Shown: in pieces, positions 16,333 to 23,622 of the stretch
Layout of the letters: each line of letters begins with the position of its first letter
Position numbering within the stretch: position 1 is the first letter of the stretch
Source of the DNA: JBEIVB01 sp040374085
Lineage (GTDB): Bacteria > Bacteroidota > Bacteroidia > UBA4408
Direction: 5' to 3'
Length of the DNA stretch: 25,708 nt
Assembly (NCBI GenBank): GCA_040374085.1
Contig: JBEIVB010000029.1
Location: 1-25,708, forward strand
Program-made: the position numbers and the translations under genes
The notes under the pieces: model-generated
The model's input: the letters and a program-made list of their open reading frames with translations, nothing else
What the model was told of the DNA's origin: nothing
The model's database searches: none

Positions 16333-16380
16333 AGTTGGTGGTGGCTAAAACATCCGGGGTAAAAATTTGAAGTGGAATTT

Positions 16381-16388
16381 TACCTTTG
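16381..16388 (+). promoter_or_regulatory. Possible -7 box of mscL
   Basis: TACCTTTG is an exact match to TAnnTTTG and would start transcription near 16395, about 20 bases before the mscL ATG. The expected -33 position has no TTTG. The site suggests mscL need not depend on read-through from the permease gene. Confidence 0.35.
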
Positions 16389-16414
16389 GCCCATTCCCAA
16401 AACCAAAACAACCT

Positions 16415-16849
16415 ATGGCCTTTATTCAAGAGTTCAAACAATTTGCCATGCGGGGCAACCTGGTCGATACGGCCGTTGCCTTCATTATGGGCGCCGCATT
16501 CGGCAAAGTAGTTACTTCCTTCATCGACGGTGTGGTAATGCCCGCCGTAGGCATGCTGGTGGGCAACGTGGATTTCAACAGCCTAACTTTTGTCATGAAA
16601 GCGGCCGTGCCCGAAATCAAAGAGGGCACGCAGGTGATTCAAGCTGCGGCCCCGGAGGTGAGCATAAAATACGGCACATTCATCACCAATCTAATCGATT
16701 TTGTGGTGGTTGCTATGGTTATCTTTATGGTCATAAAAGCCATGAATGCCGCCAAGAAGAAAGAAGCCGAAGCACCGGCCGCTCCACCTGAACCCAGCGC
16801 ACAGGAAAAGCTCCTCATGGAAATTCGCGATTCCCTGAAAGGCCGTTGA
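16415..16849 (+). CDS. mscL: Large-conductance mechanosensitive channel MscL
   Basis: MscL is an inner-membrane pentameric safety valve that opens on hypo-osmotic shock. The 144-residue protein has the amphipathic start MAFIQEFKQFAMRGNLVDTA, a pore helix TM1 (about 15-45) with the small-residue constriction AVAFIMGAAFGKVV, and a periplasmic loop (about 50-85). TM2 (about 90-110) follows, then a charged tail ending in a helix (QEKLLMEIRDSLKGR). The open frame begins at a TTG at 16367, but ATG 16415 aligns with the known MscL start and follows a possible -7 box. The gene converges on the FNR-like gene with 29 bases between and no clear terminator. Confidence 0.95.
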   Translation: MAFIQEFKQFAMRGNLVDTAVAFIMGAAFGKVVTSFIDGVVMPAVGMLVGNVDFNSLTFVMKAAVPEIKEGTQVIQAAAPEVSIKYGTFITNLIDFVVVAMVIFMVIKAMNAAKKKEAEAPAAPPEPSAQEKLLMEIRDSLKGR

Positions 16850-16878
16850 ATTCGACTCCAGCCTGTTTGGGATTCTCA

Positions 16879-17586
16879 TTAGGCATGTGGATCCGCAATT
16901 TCAATCAGGATGCGATGCTGGAGAATGCGGATCTGGTTTTCTCGGAAATGAATCAGACCACACTTCTGGAATTCATGCAAGACACGGTTGGTTGACTCCA
17001 AAGAGGCGGCAGATAAGTTTGCCAGCTCTTCTATAGAAACCCTGAGGCTTAGACTATTGAACTCCGAATTCAACCCGTTGTGTTGATACATAACCAGCAA
17101 AGCAAGAGCCACACGTTGAGCCTCATAATCAAACAACATCTCGTTTGGTGAGGTCTCCTCCGTTGTGGCGTCGTGAGAAAAGATGCGCATGAGCCGAAGG
17201 GCAAGAACAGGATTGTGAATAACTGCTTCGGTAAGCATCCCAGCAGGAAGCTTGCACACCCGGCAGTTCTCAAGGGCAATGGCGCTGGTATGGAGGGGAT
17301 CTCTACCTAAAATGGTTCGGTACCCAAACACATCACCTGGACCGACGAACTGAACAATTTGGTCGACACCGGCTAAGCTTTTGCGCACCAACTTTAGTTT
17401 TCCGCTGTGGATGCAAAACAAGCCGTGCGGTTGCTCACCTTCCGCAAAGATTTCCTCTCCCGCCTTGTACCATGAACAGGATTTTACTGCACCAATACGA
17501 ACCAAATCTTCGGCTGTAGCATAAGCCCACAGCGATTCCTGCTGAATCTGGCATGCCGCACAATTTTGTATTTCTAACGTCTGCAT
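16879..17586 (-). CDS. Crp/Fnr family transcriptional regulator, FNR-like with cysteines
   Basis: This 235-residue regulator has a cyclic-nucleotide-binding-type beta-roll (about 25-130, with GEEIFAEGEQPHGLFCIHSGK), a dimer helix, and a C-terminal winged helix (about 180-225). The winged helix includes SIEELANLSAASLESTNRVL. It has an N-terminal Cys9-x2-Cys12, plus Cys37, Cys58, Cys108 and Cys111. CRVCKLP places Cys111 where E. coli FNR has the cluster ligand Cys122. Cys9 and Cys12 match Cys20 and Cys23, but the position of Cys29 is Ser18. An iron-sulfur or redox sensor is therefore plausible but not proved; no cAMP-type arginine-serine pocket is obvious. It probably regulates redox or oxygen-dependent genes. 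A terminator lies just upstream, so its promoter must be very close. Confidence 0.85.
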   Translation of the reverse strand: MQTLEIQNCAACQIQQESLWAYATAEDLVRIGAVKSCSWYKAGEEIFAEGEQPHGLFCIHSGKLKLVRKSLAGVDQIVQFVGPGDVFGYRTILGRDPLHTSAIALENCRVCKLPAGMLTEAVIHNPVLALRLMRIFSHDATTEETSPNEMLFDYEAQRVALALLVMYQHNGLNSEFNSLSLRVSIEELANLSAASLESTNRVLHEFQKCGLIHFRENQIRILQHRILIEIADPHA

Positions 17587-17609
17587 GCATTAAAACTAAA
17601 ATTAAAATC

Positions 17610-17638
17610 AAAAAAAATCCCCGCTTTTATACGGGGAT
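17610..17638 (-). terminator. Rho-independent terminator of the GIN/beta-barrel gene
   Basis: On the minus strand ATCCCCG (17638-17632) pairs perfectly with CGGGGAT (17623-17617) around an eight-base loop and runs into eight T residues. It lies about 35 bases after the upstream gene's stop and only about 24 bases before the FNR-like start codon. Confidence 0.85.
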
Positions 17639-17673
17639 GGATTATTAAGGGACGGGTATAATTATTTGGTCGA

Positions 17674-19200
17674 TTAAAAAGGAATTAACGTAATTCCGGC
17701 CGATACAGGGTACACCGCCACCGTCCTTCCGCTCTTAAAAAGAGGGGTTAACGCATACGAAGCGAAGAAATTGATGCGTCGGTAACCCAACCTCACCATC
17801 AGAGAAGCCCGCCATGCATTTACTGCGAAATTGCCGTAAACGGTTTGGTTGTACTCCACATCGCCAATCTCATAGTTCTGCTTCAAACGAGGACTACCCA
17901 GGCGGTAACCTCCAATAACGCCTACGGCCAAATGGAAACTCTTTTTGACGTAAGGACTGGTGTTGAATTCGAGAAACAGGGGAACCGTTAGCCAGGTCAT
18001 TTTCAACACATTTCGGTCATACTTTATTCCGGTTTGCAGGCCGATAAGCGTATCGCCTACTTTCTGGAGATTGGTTCCATTCGCAAAGGCATATCGATTG
18101 ATTTCTAGGCCGGCACCTGTTCCAATCGAAACGTACTCCTGAGCCAACTTGATGTGACCTTCGAGAAGATTGAGATTGACGAATATAGACTTCTCGTAAT
18201 CGAGCTCCAGAAACTTGTGGGTAGCCGGCATGCCGAGGCTGCGGTTGGCGGTAGCATAGCCGTTTACGCCCAATTCAATCCCCTGCCATACATCCTTCAC
18301 CTCGCGCTCAGGCTCTTTGTTTTCTTGGCTTTTGCCTTTTCCATCCCGGTTTGGATATTCGTTTGACTCCACATTTTTGTTGTCTTCGATGATGAGAAAA
18401 CGCTTATCGCCTATGCTGAAGCGGGTGGTATCGCTCACATCTACCCCAATGCCTTTTTGTCCAATGCTTACCGAAACTTGCCCATTCGAGCGCTTCAAAT
18501 CGCCTACTCCTTTCTTTTCCACACGAATGCTGTTGGGGTCGCCCATGTAATAAATGGAACCGGCTCCATTGAGTTTACCGGAAAGATCGCCGGCCACGTT
18601 GATCTCCATTTCTCCTGTGCCCGTGCTTACAACCTCTGCGTTGTTAACCTTTAGGTTGTAGGCAAACAAATCGCCCGAACCGGAAACTTCGGCATTGAGC
18701 TGCGTGCTGTTACCCGTGAGGGTTACATCTCCTGCACCGGACACCCGCACCCGAGTTTCGGAATTGGCAACATCCAAAACCGCATCGCCCGCACCGGAAA
18801 CCATTATCTCGAGTGGACTGTTGGTCAATGGTTTTTTGCCGTACAGATTGGCGGCACCGGTAACTTCTATGCTGCGGAGGCTCTTGCAATGCACCACCAC
18901 TTCAGCATTTTTACCCAATGCATCTATATTATCGTTGCCCAAAATCAAGGCATTACCTTTTACCGTTGGCAACTTGGATGGAGAAACGGATTCCTCACCC
19001 AGAATCTCGAGGCCAAAGGTTCCGTCTTCGACCAAGGTAACATCGTGATTTCCTTTTAATTTGAGCTCGGTAAATTCTCCTAGCGGATGCACAGTATTAT
19101 TCTGGGCAAGGGCTTTCGGCGCTTCAGCAAGAATGGCGCAACCCAGAACCACCAGAGCTCTGACGGAAAGGGTAAGGCTTTGAAAGAAAGTGGTATTCAT
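17674..19200 (-). CDS. Exported fusion of a GIN (DUF2807) adhesin-head domain and an outer-membrane beta-barrel
   Basis: This 508-residue protein has a signal peptide ending near ALAQ (30-33). Residues about 40-245 form a repetitive right-handed-helix-like region of the GIN/DUF2807 type. Its turns read VTGAANLYG (113-121), VSGAGD (134-139), VSGAGD (153-158), VSGSGD (172-177), STGTGE (192-197) and NGAGSI (211-216). A charged linker (about 272-303, rich in Lys, Glu and Asn) follows. Residues about 305-508 then look like a PorT-type beta-barrel ending in Phe, with TWLTVPLFLEFNTS and SFHLAVGVIGGYRLGS. I recognise the two halves as usually separate Bacteroidota proteins; their joining here is notable. 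It lies downstream of the sigma factor, anti-sigma-like and transglutaminase-like genes, with a 146-base gap. Function is unknown, probably cell-surface. Confidence 0.75.
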   Translation of the reverse strand: MNTTFFQSLTLSVRALVVLGCAILAEAPKALAQNNTVHPLGEFTELKLKGNHDVTLVEDGTFGLEILGEESVSPSKLPTVKGNALILGNDNIDALGKNAEVVVHCKSLRSIEVTGAANLYGKKPLTNSPLEIMVSGAGDAVLDVANSETRVRVSGAGDVTLTGNSTQLNAEVSGSGDLFAYNLKVNNAEVVSTGTGEMEINVAGDLSGKLNGAGSIYYMGDPNSIRVEKKGVGDLKRSNGQVSVSIGQKGIGVDVSDTTRFSIGDKRFLIIEDNKNVESNEYPNRDGKGKSQENKEPEREVKDVWQGIELGVNGYATANRSLGMPATHKFLELDYEKSIFVNLNLLEGHIKLAQEYVSIGTGAGLEINRYAFANGTNLQKVGDTLIGLQTGIKYDRNVLKMTWLTVPLFLEFNTSPYVKKSFHLAVGVIGGYRLGSPRLKQNYEIGDVEYNQTVYGNFAVNAWRASLMVRLGYRRINFFASYALTPLFKSGRTVAVYPVSAGITLIPF

Positions 19201-19346
19201 GTGTGTTGAAAGTTGGAGGTTTTAGTATTGGGGCCTCTTTTGTTTTATAAAAGCCCTTGACGATGGGTTTTAAGCAAAGAACGTGAAAAGCAACAGATTC
19301 CGAAATCCTAAGCAGATCAAATGAGGCTGCTCTTGGTTTGTGGAAC

Positions 19347-20594
19347 TCAGAATTCGTGCTCCCAAAATTTGTTGGCGTTGTTGGTTTTGTGGGTGATTAC
19401 AAGCCCCTTATTGGAATCCCGCTTGGTCTCTTCTTTATCAGGCGATTGGTTGAAATAATCAAGGGGCAGAAGCTGAATGGAGGTGTAGTTTTTTCCCTGC
19501 TCCGGCGTTTCCATATTAAACGCACTGTTGGCAGGGCATTCGATTATGTAGAGGTTCTTGGCCATGTAATAATCCAAATAGTGTGATTTGGATTGCAGAT
19601 TTTGGTTGTTCCAATTGGCTTCCGGATTGAGTATGAGGGGCTTGTCGTTCACCAGCCGTTCCCGCACCTCCTCGATGCTCAACAACTTTCCGCTTTCGTC
19701 CATCACATAGGCATTGAAGGTGGGATCGATCCAGAGCCATTTCTTGAGCGTGGCGGAATATGCAGCGTTGATGACGTGGCAATCAAAGTCTACCTTGAGA
19801 CTATCCTTGGGCAAACATGTTACAATGCGCGATTTAATGCCCATGGCCAGGTAACACTCGTTAAGCAGCAGGGCAAGACCCCTGCAGTTCAGTCCTTTCC
19901 CCTCGCGGGTGCACTCGGCAATCATGTTCATGGCGTTGCGCTCTTTTGGAATGCCGTGGATGCCGTCGTGGGGAATTAGGTTGTGCACCCAACGCATTAA
20001 GTTCAGTATTCTCAACTCTTCGGGTGCATTCTTTCCTGCAATGCTGTCGAGCTTATACTTTTTGCGCAATTCAACCAAATTGGGATCATCGCTTTTCTGA
20101 TACGAAAACGCGGGTAAGGGTCTTGGATCTGCTGCATTGTAGGCACGGCCTCGTTTGAGTATGTACCTCATATCGCCAATGTTTTTAAGCAAAGCATTTA
20201 CCTCTTGGAAATCTTTTTCTTTCCGAATGTTTTCCAAATCGGTGTCCTCCTGCACGTGGATGTAATCGTTGTATCCCTCCTTTATGGCCTTTTTCAGGCA
20301 TTCAATGGCCTCTGACTTGTGGTTTAAAAGTGAATGTACACAACAAAAGTTGTAATATATACCCGAAAGGGTGCCTTTAAATTCGGGCTTCTCTTCCTCC
20401 GATAGTGGTATGTAGAGGGCAAGAAACTCGTCTGCAAGCGCCTGATAAGCCTTCGCATCTTTTTTCTCATAAGCGGAATTAAACCCATCGGCTTTTTTTG
20501 CCACAAAATCATTCATGGCTTTGTATGCATTGCTTTGCGCATGAAGAATTTGCACACCGGCAAACAGGGCAAAACACAAGAATAGCTTTTTCAT
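19347..20594 (-). CDS. Exported transglutaminase-like cysteine protein
   Basis: This 415-residue protein has a signal peptide ending near LHAQ (17-20). An N-terminal helical part (about 22-140) resembles TPR-like repeats (IYYNFCCVHSLLNHKSEAIECLKKAI). A transglutaminase-like core (about 190-300) follows. The likely catalytic triad is Cys237 in GLNCRGLALLLNECYLAMGI, His273 in FDCHVINAAY, and Asp290 in KWLWIDPTFNAYV. Such bacterial domains are usually proteases, amidases or peptide-crosslinking enzymes; the substrate cannot be told here. It begins 39 bases after the anti-sigma-like gene and is probably co-transcribed with it. A spacing of 146 bases to the next gene leaves room for a separate promoter there. 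Confidence 0.8.
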   Translation of the reverse strand: MKKLFLCFALFAGVQILHAQSNAYKAMNDFVAKKADGFNSAYEKKDAKAYQALADEFLALYIPLSEEEKPEFKGTLSGIYYNFCCVHSLLNHKSEAIECLKKAIKEGYNDYIHVQEDTDLENIRKEKDFQEVNALLKNIGDMRYILKRGRAYNAADPRPLPAFSYQKSDDPNLVELRKKYKLDSIAGKNAPEELRILNLMRWVHNLIPHDGIHGIPKERNAMNMIAECTREGKGLNCRGLALLLNECYLAMGIKSRIVTCLPKDSLKVDFDCHVINAAYSATLKKWLWIDPTFNAYVMDESGKLLSIEEVRERLVNDKPLILNPEANWNNQNLQSKSHYLDYYMAKNLYIIECPANSAFNMETPEQGKNYTSIQLLPLDYFNQSPDKEETKRDSNKGLVITHKTNNANKFWEHEF

Positions 20595-20633
20595 AAGACA
20601 AAGTAGGTTAAAGGAGGTTTAGTGGGAATTGGG

Positions 20634-21719
20634 TTATCGCTTGCGTTCCATTTGAAAGCCCGGCGCAGAAATGCCAAGTGCGGTGGTGTTGCCTTTGGCA
20701 TCGGAACCTCGGGTAATCTTTACCTGACTGCCGGTGAGGGTGTTGTAGCCTTTAAGCAAAAGGGCCATCCAATATATTGCAGAAGCGGGTTGCGCCACAG
20801 AGGCTGCTTCAGCCCCAGGAGGACCGGTCACTACCAGTTCGTTCTGGGTTGCTTCGCGGAGCTGCTTAAAGGCAAGCGATGCTAGGGAAGGAAAGGCTTC
20901 ATCATCAACTTGCGGAGTTTCATAAGGATTAATGGATACTGCACGTTCGGAATAGGGAATGGCAAGACAGGGCTGCAAAGCGCTTGCGCCATAGTCTTCT
21001 GTACTTACGGGTTGAGCAGCCAACAGATGCATAGGCGCGGGCTTAGCTGGTGTCTTCCGTCTCCCTTTTCTGCCCGATTTCACCAGGTGCGGTGCTTTGG
21101 TAAGCACAGGATCCACGTTCTGCTTTGCCTGAGCAAGAGGAACCTCAGCCGGCGGAATCAAGGGAAGTTCTTGAGGAAGAGCATCGGACTTGCCGGTGCC
21201 TTTCGGAGAGGACGAAGAAGCAAGAGAATCCGTTTGAGTACCGTTGTAGAGGAAGAGCGCTGCCCCAAGAATGATGAGCACCGCGGCTGCGGCTGCAAAG
21301 CGCACCCCCATAGAAATAAGGGGCGCAGGTCGCTTGTATAGGCCGGATTTATATGGAAATGCAATGGATTCAGGCTGCAGGCGGGTAAGCGCAAAAGCCT
21401 TCCGGTCTGCCTCCAAGGCGGGCATGAGCTGCATCAAGGCATCCAGATGCGCGCACTCTGCATCGGTAAGCACACCTTCTACCTCTGCAACCAGCAAAGC
21501 CTCTATGCGAGCCTCTTGCGGAGCAGCCTGAAAAAGGACGCCCTTATTGGGCATGCTCACCTCCTCGGGATTCAGACGCATTTCCAAGGCTTGGTGCACG
21601 TCTTCTTCAAGATCGGGATGTTGCGCCAAGAAGTTCTGCATCTCTTCCAACAAGCGGCCTTGCAGGCGCCCCTCTGCATAATCGAGGGCATAGTGTTCAA
21701 AATTCTCTAAGGTGATCAT
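20634..21719 (-). CDS. One-pass membrane protein, probable anti-sigma factor with duplicated N-terminal module
   Basis: This 361-residue protein has no signal peptide. Residues 1-137 are predicted cytoplasmic, 138-158 form one membrane helix (FAAAAAVLIILGAALFLYNG), and 160-361 are a Pro-, Ala- and Lys-rich periplasmic part. The cytoplasmic part is an internal duplication. Residues 10-64 and 76-129 share the pattern EGxL...P(D/A)LExD, and LNPEEVSMPNKGVLFQ matches LQPESIAFPYKSGLYK. It has only one cysteine there, so it is not a zinc-type anti-sigma factor. The role is inferred from topology and from its start 3 bases after the ECF sigma stop. Alternative roles, such as a scaffold, cannot be excluded. 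Confidence 0.65.
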   Translation of the reverse strand: MITLENFEHYALDYAEGRLQGRLLEEMQNFLAQHPDLEEDVHQALEMRLNPEEVSMPNKGVLFQAAPQEARIEALLVAEVEGVLTDAECAHLDALMQLMPALEADRKAFALTRLQPESIAFPYKSGLYKRPAPLISMGVRFAAAAAVLIILGAALFLYNGTQTDSLASSSSPKGTGKSDALPQELPLIPPAEVPLAQAKQNVDPVLTKAPHLVKSGRKGRRKTPAKPAPMHLLAAQPVSTEDYGASALQPCLAIPYSERAVSINPYETPQVDDEAFPSLASLAFKQLREATQNELVVTGPPGAEAASVAQPASAIYWMALLLKGYNTLTGSQVKITRGSDAKGNTTALGISAPGFQMERKR

Positions 21720-21722
21720 GGC

Positions 21723-22211
21723 CTACAGCACGTTTTCCAGTTTTCCAATGTAGTTGCGCAAGCCCACCCTGGCCCGAAAGATGTACACCTTTACCTGTGA
21801 CTCGGTGAGGCCGGTGATTTCGCCGATTTGCTCGTAGGCATAGCCTTCGTAATCGCGCAGCAAAACCACGGTGCGCTGCATCTCGGGCAGCTTCTGCAGG
21901 GCCTCTTCGAGCACAGCTTTTAATCCGGTGGGCGGAGGGGGCACCCCAATGGTGGCGGGGGTGTGTTGGTCGGCATACGCGCGACCACGCTTGGCTTTGC
22001 GCAGTCCGTCAATCATGACGCGATATCCGGTGGTAAACAGATAGGTCTTGGCCTTGTCAAAGGGCACCTCTCCTACCCGCTCCCACACCCGAGCAAACGC
22101 CTCCTGAACCACGTCGCGGGCATCGTCTGCATCGCGCACCTGCTTCAAGATGAAGCGATACAGGCCATCGGCATGTTGGTCAACGCAGGTGTTGTATTCG
22201 GCGAGGGTCAT
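21723..22211 (-). CDS. ECF-type RNA polymerase sigma factor
   Basis: This 162-residue sigma-70 family member has only regions 2 and 4. Region 2 (about 5-80) includes the helix DADDARDVVQEAFARVWE and the promoter-opening segment KAKTYLFTTGYRVMIDGLRK. Region 4 (about 100-155) shows LPEMQRTVVLLRDYEGYAYEQIGEITGLTESQVKVYI, a typical helix-turn-helix for the -35 element. The open frame begins at a TTG at 22232, but ATG 22211 fits the family. It is the first gene of a probable four-gene unit whose next member, 3 bases downstream, resembles an anti-sigma factor. This predicts control by envelope signals and possibly auto-regulation. It is divergent from the dehydrogenase gene. Confidence 0.92.
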   Translation of the reverse strand: MTLAEYNTCVDQHADGLYRFILKQVRDADDARDVVQEAFARVWERVGEVPFDKAKTYLFTTGYRVMIDGLRKAKRGRAYADQHTPATIGVPPPPTGLKAVLEEALQKLPEMQRTVVLLRDYEGYAYEQIGEITGLTESQVKVYIFRARVGLRNYIGKLENVL

Positions 22212-22379
22212 GGGTGTTTTTTGCCTTTGCAACCGTAGGACGAACCGAGTCTGCTTATGTTACAGATGAAAGAATAATAAGCGAGCAACTAAAGGTAACT
22301 TTTTGGTTTTCAAGGACTTTATTTTTTTCTACACCCCCCATACCCGCATCAAGATGAAATGGAACGGAGGGTATTTTTC

Positions 22380-22387
22380 TACCTTCG
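22380..22387 (+). promoter_or_regulatory. Possible -7 box of the dehydrogenase gene
   Basis: TACCTTCG matches seven of eight positions of TAnnTTTG and resembles the TACCTTTG sites before ribBA and mscL. It ends 15 bases before the ATG at 22403. No -33 element is visible. Confidence 0.28.
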
Positions 22388-22402
22388 CAGCCCAAACTGT
22401 TT

Positions 22403-23602
22403 ATGTACACCATAGGAATCATTCGCGAAGGTAAGACCCCGCCCGACAAACGAGTACCCTTCTCTCCCTCTCAATGCGTAGCGTTGCAGAACCAATTCAA
22501 CGTTCGCGTGCTGGTGCAACCCAGTCCAATCCGCTGCTTCACCGACGAGGAGTACCGCGCCGCGGGCATAGCACTTTCTGAGGACCTGAGCAGCTGCGAC
22601 GTGCTCTTTGGGGTAAAAGAAGTACGCAACGAAGATCTGATTCCGGGTAAGACGTATTTCTTTTTCTCCCACACCATCAAAGAGCAGCCCCACAACAAAA
22701 AGCTTATGAAAGCTTTGGTGGAGAAAAAAATCCGAATGGTGGATTACGAGTGCCTCACCGATCAGCAGCACAACCGCATCATTGGTTTTGGGCACTATGC
22801 CGGCATTGTGGGCACCTACAACGGCATAAGGGGATATGGTTTGCGCTACCGCTTGTTTGATCTGAAACCGGCCTGGCTTTGCCACGATCGACGCGAGCTG
22901 AAGCTGGAGTTGGAAAAGGTGAATCTGCCCAACATCAAGATTGTGATAACCGGAAACGGACGGGTTGCCAACGGTGCAATTGAGCTCCTCGGTCTCATGG
23001 GCATGCGCCGCATTACCCCTTTTGAGTTTACCCACTTCTCTTTCCGCGAGCCCACTTACGTGCAGCTCCACTCCAACAATTACAACGAACCCACCGATGG
23101 CTCCGCCTGGAGCACAGAACGGTTCTACCAAGACCCTGAAGGATTCCGATCTACGTTTTTAAAATACACTCGGCATTGCGACCTTCTGGTGCATTGCAGC
23201 TACTGGAATCCAAAAGCACCCGTGCTGTTCACAAAAAAAGATATGCGCAGCAGCGAGTTCCGCATTTCGGTAATTGCCGATGTTACCTGCGATATAGACG
23301 GTTCCATTCCCTCTACCCACCGCGCCAGCACCATTGCAGAACCGTTCTACGGATACAACCCCAACACCGAACAAGAGGGCCCGCCTTTTGCCACCGATAC
23401 CATTACCGTAATGGCGGTAGACAATCTGCCCTGCGAGCTGCCACGCGATGCCTCAGAAGATTTTGGAAAAGACTTGCTGGATAAGGTAATCCCATTTGTG
23501 ATTGGCCAAGATGAGGAAGGCATCATCGAACGCGGAACCATCGTTCAGCAGGGTGCTCTCATGCCCAATTTCAGCTATCTAAAAGGCTACGCCGGACTGT
23601 AG
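22403..23602 (+). CDS. NAD(P)-dependent dehydrogenase of the saccharopine/alanine dehydrogenase family
   Basis: This 399-residue enzyme has an alanine-dehydrogenase/transhydrogenase-type N-terminal domain (TIGIIREGKTPPDKRVPFSP at 3-22, VKEV, and FFSHTIKEQPHNKKLM). A Rossmann nucleotide-binding domain has IVITGNGRVANGAIELLG at about residues 180-197. The C-terminal sequences ADVTCDIDGSIPSTHRAST and NLPCELPRDASEDFGKDLL resemble the lysine-forming saccharopine dehydrogenase (LYS1) and lysine-ketoglutarate reductase. It probably oxidises or forms an amino-acid-keto-acid conjugate with NAD(P). Substrate choice among saccharopine, alanine and related compounds cannot be fixed, and no other lysine-pathway gene is in the window. 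It stands alone between a divergent sigma gene and a convergent gene. Confidence 0.8.
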   Translation: MYTIGIIREGKTPPDKRVPFSPSQCVALQNQFNVRVLVQPSPIRCFTDEEYRAAGIALSEDLSSCDVLFGVKEVRNEDLIPGKTYFFFSHTIKEQPHNKKLMKALVEKKIRMVDYECLTDQQHNRIIGFGHYAGIVGTYNGIRGYGLRYRLFDLKPAWLCHDRRELKLELEKVNLPNIKIVITGNGRVANGAIELLGLMGMRRITPFEFTHFSFREPTYVQLHSNNYNEPTDGSAWSTERFYQDPEGFRSTFLKYTRHCDLLVHCSYWNPKAPVLFTKKDMRSSEFRISVIADVTCDIDGSIPSTHRASTIAEPFYGYNPNTEQEGPPFATDTITVMAVDNLPCELPRDASEDFGKDLLDKVIPFVIGQDEEGIIERGTIVQQGALMPNFSYLKGYAGL

Positions 23603-23622
23603 GCCTAAGAAAATAAAACAGC

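Noticed and set aside
19201..19346. The 146-base gap upstream of the GIN/barrel gene, checked for a promoter, terminator or RNA
   Set aside because: I see a short AGCAG/CTGCT pairing without a T-run and no good -33/-7 pair, so nothing is annotated there.
22379..23131. A 250-codon minus-strand open frame opposite the dehydrogenase
   Set aside because: The plus-strand gene has clear family motifs; the antisense product does not look like a real protein.
23599..23622. AGGC/GCCT inverted pair between the dehydrogenase and the outer-membrane protein genes
   Set aside because: The stem is only four pairs with a long loop, so it is not a convincing terminator for either convergent gene.
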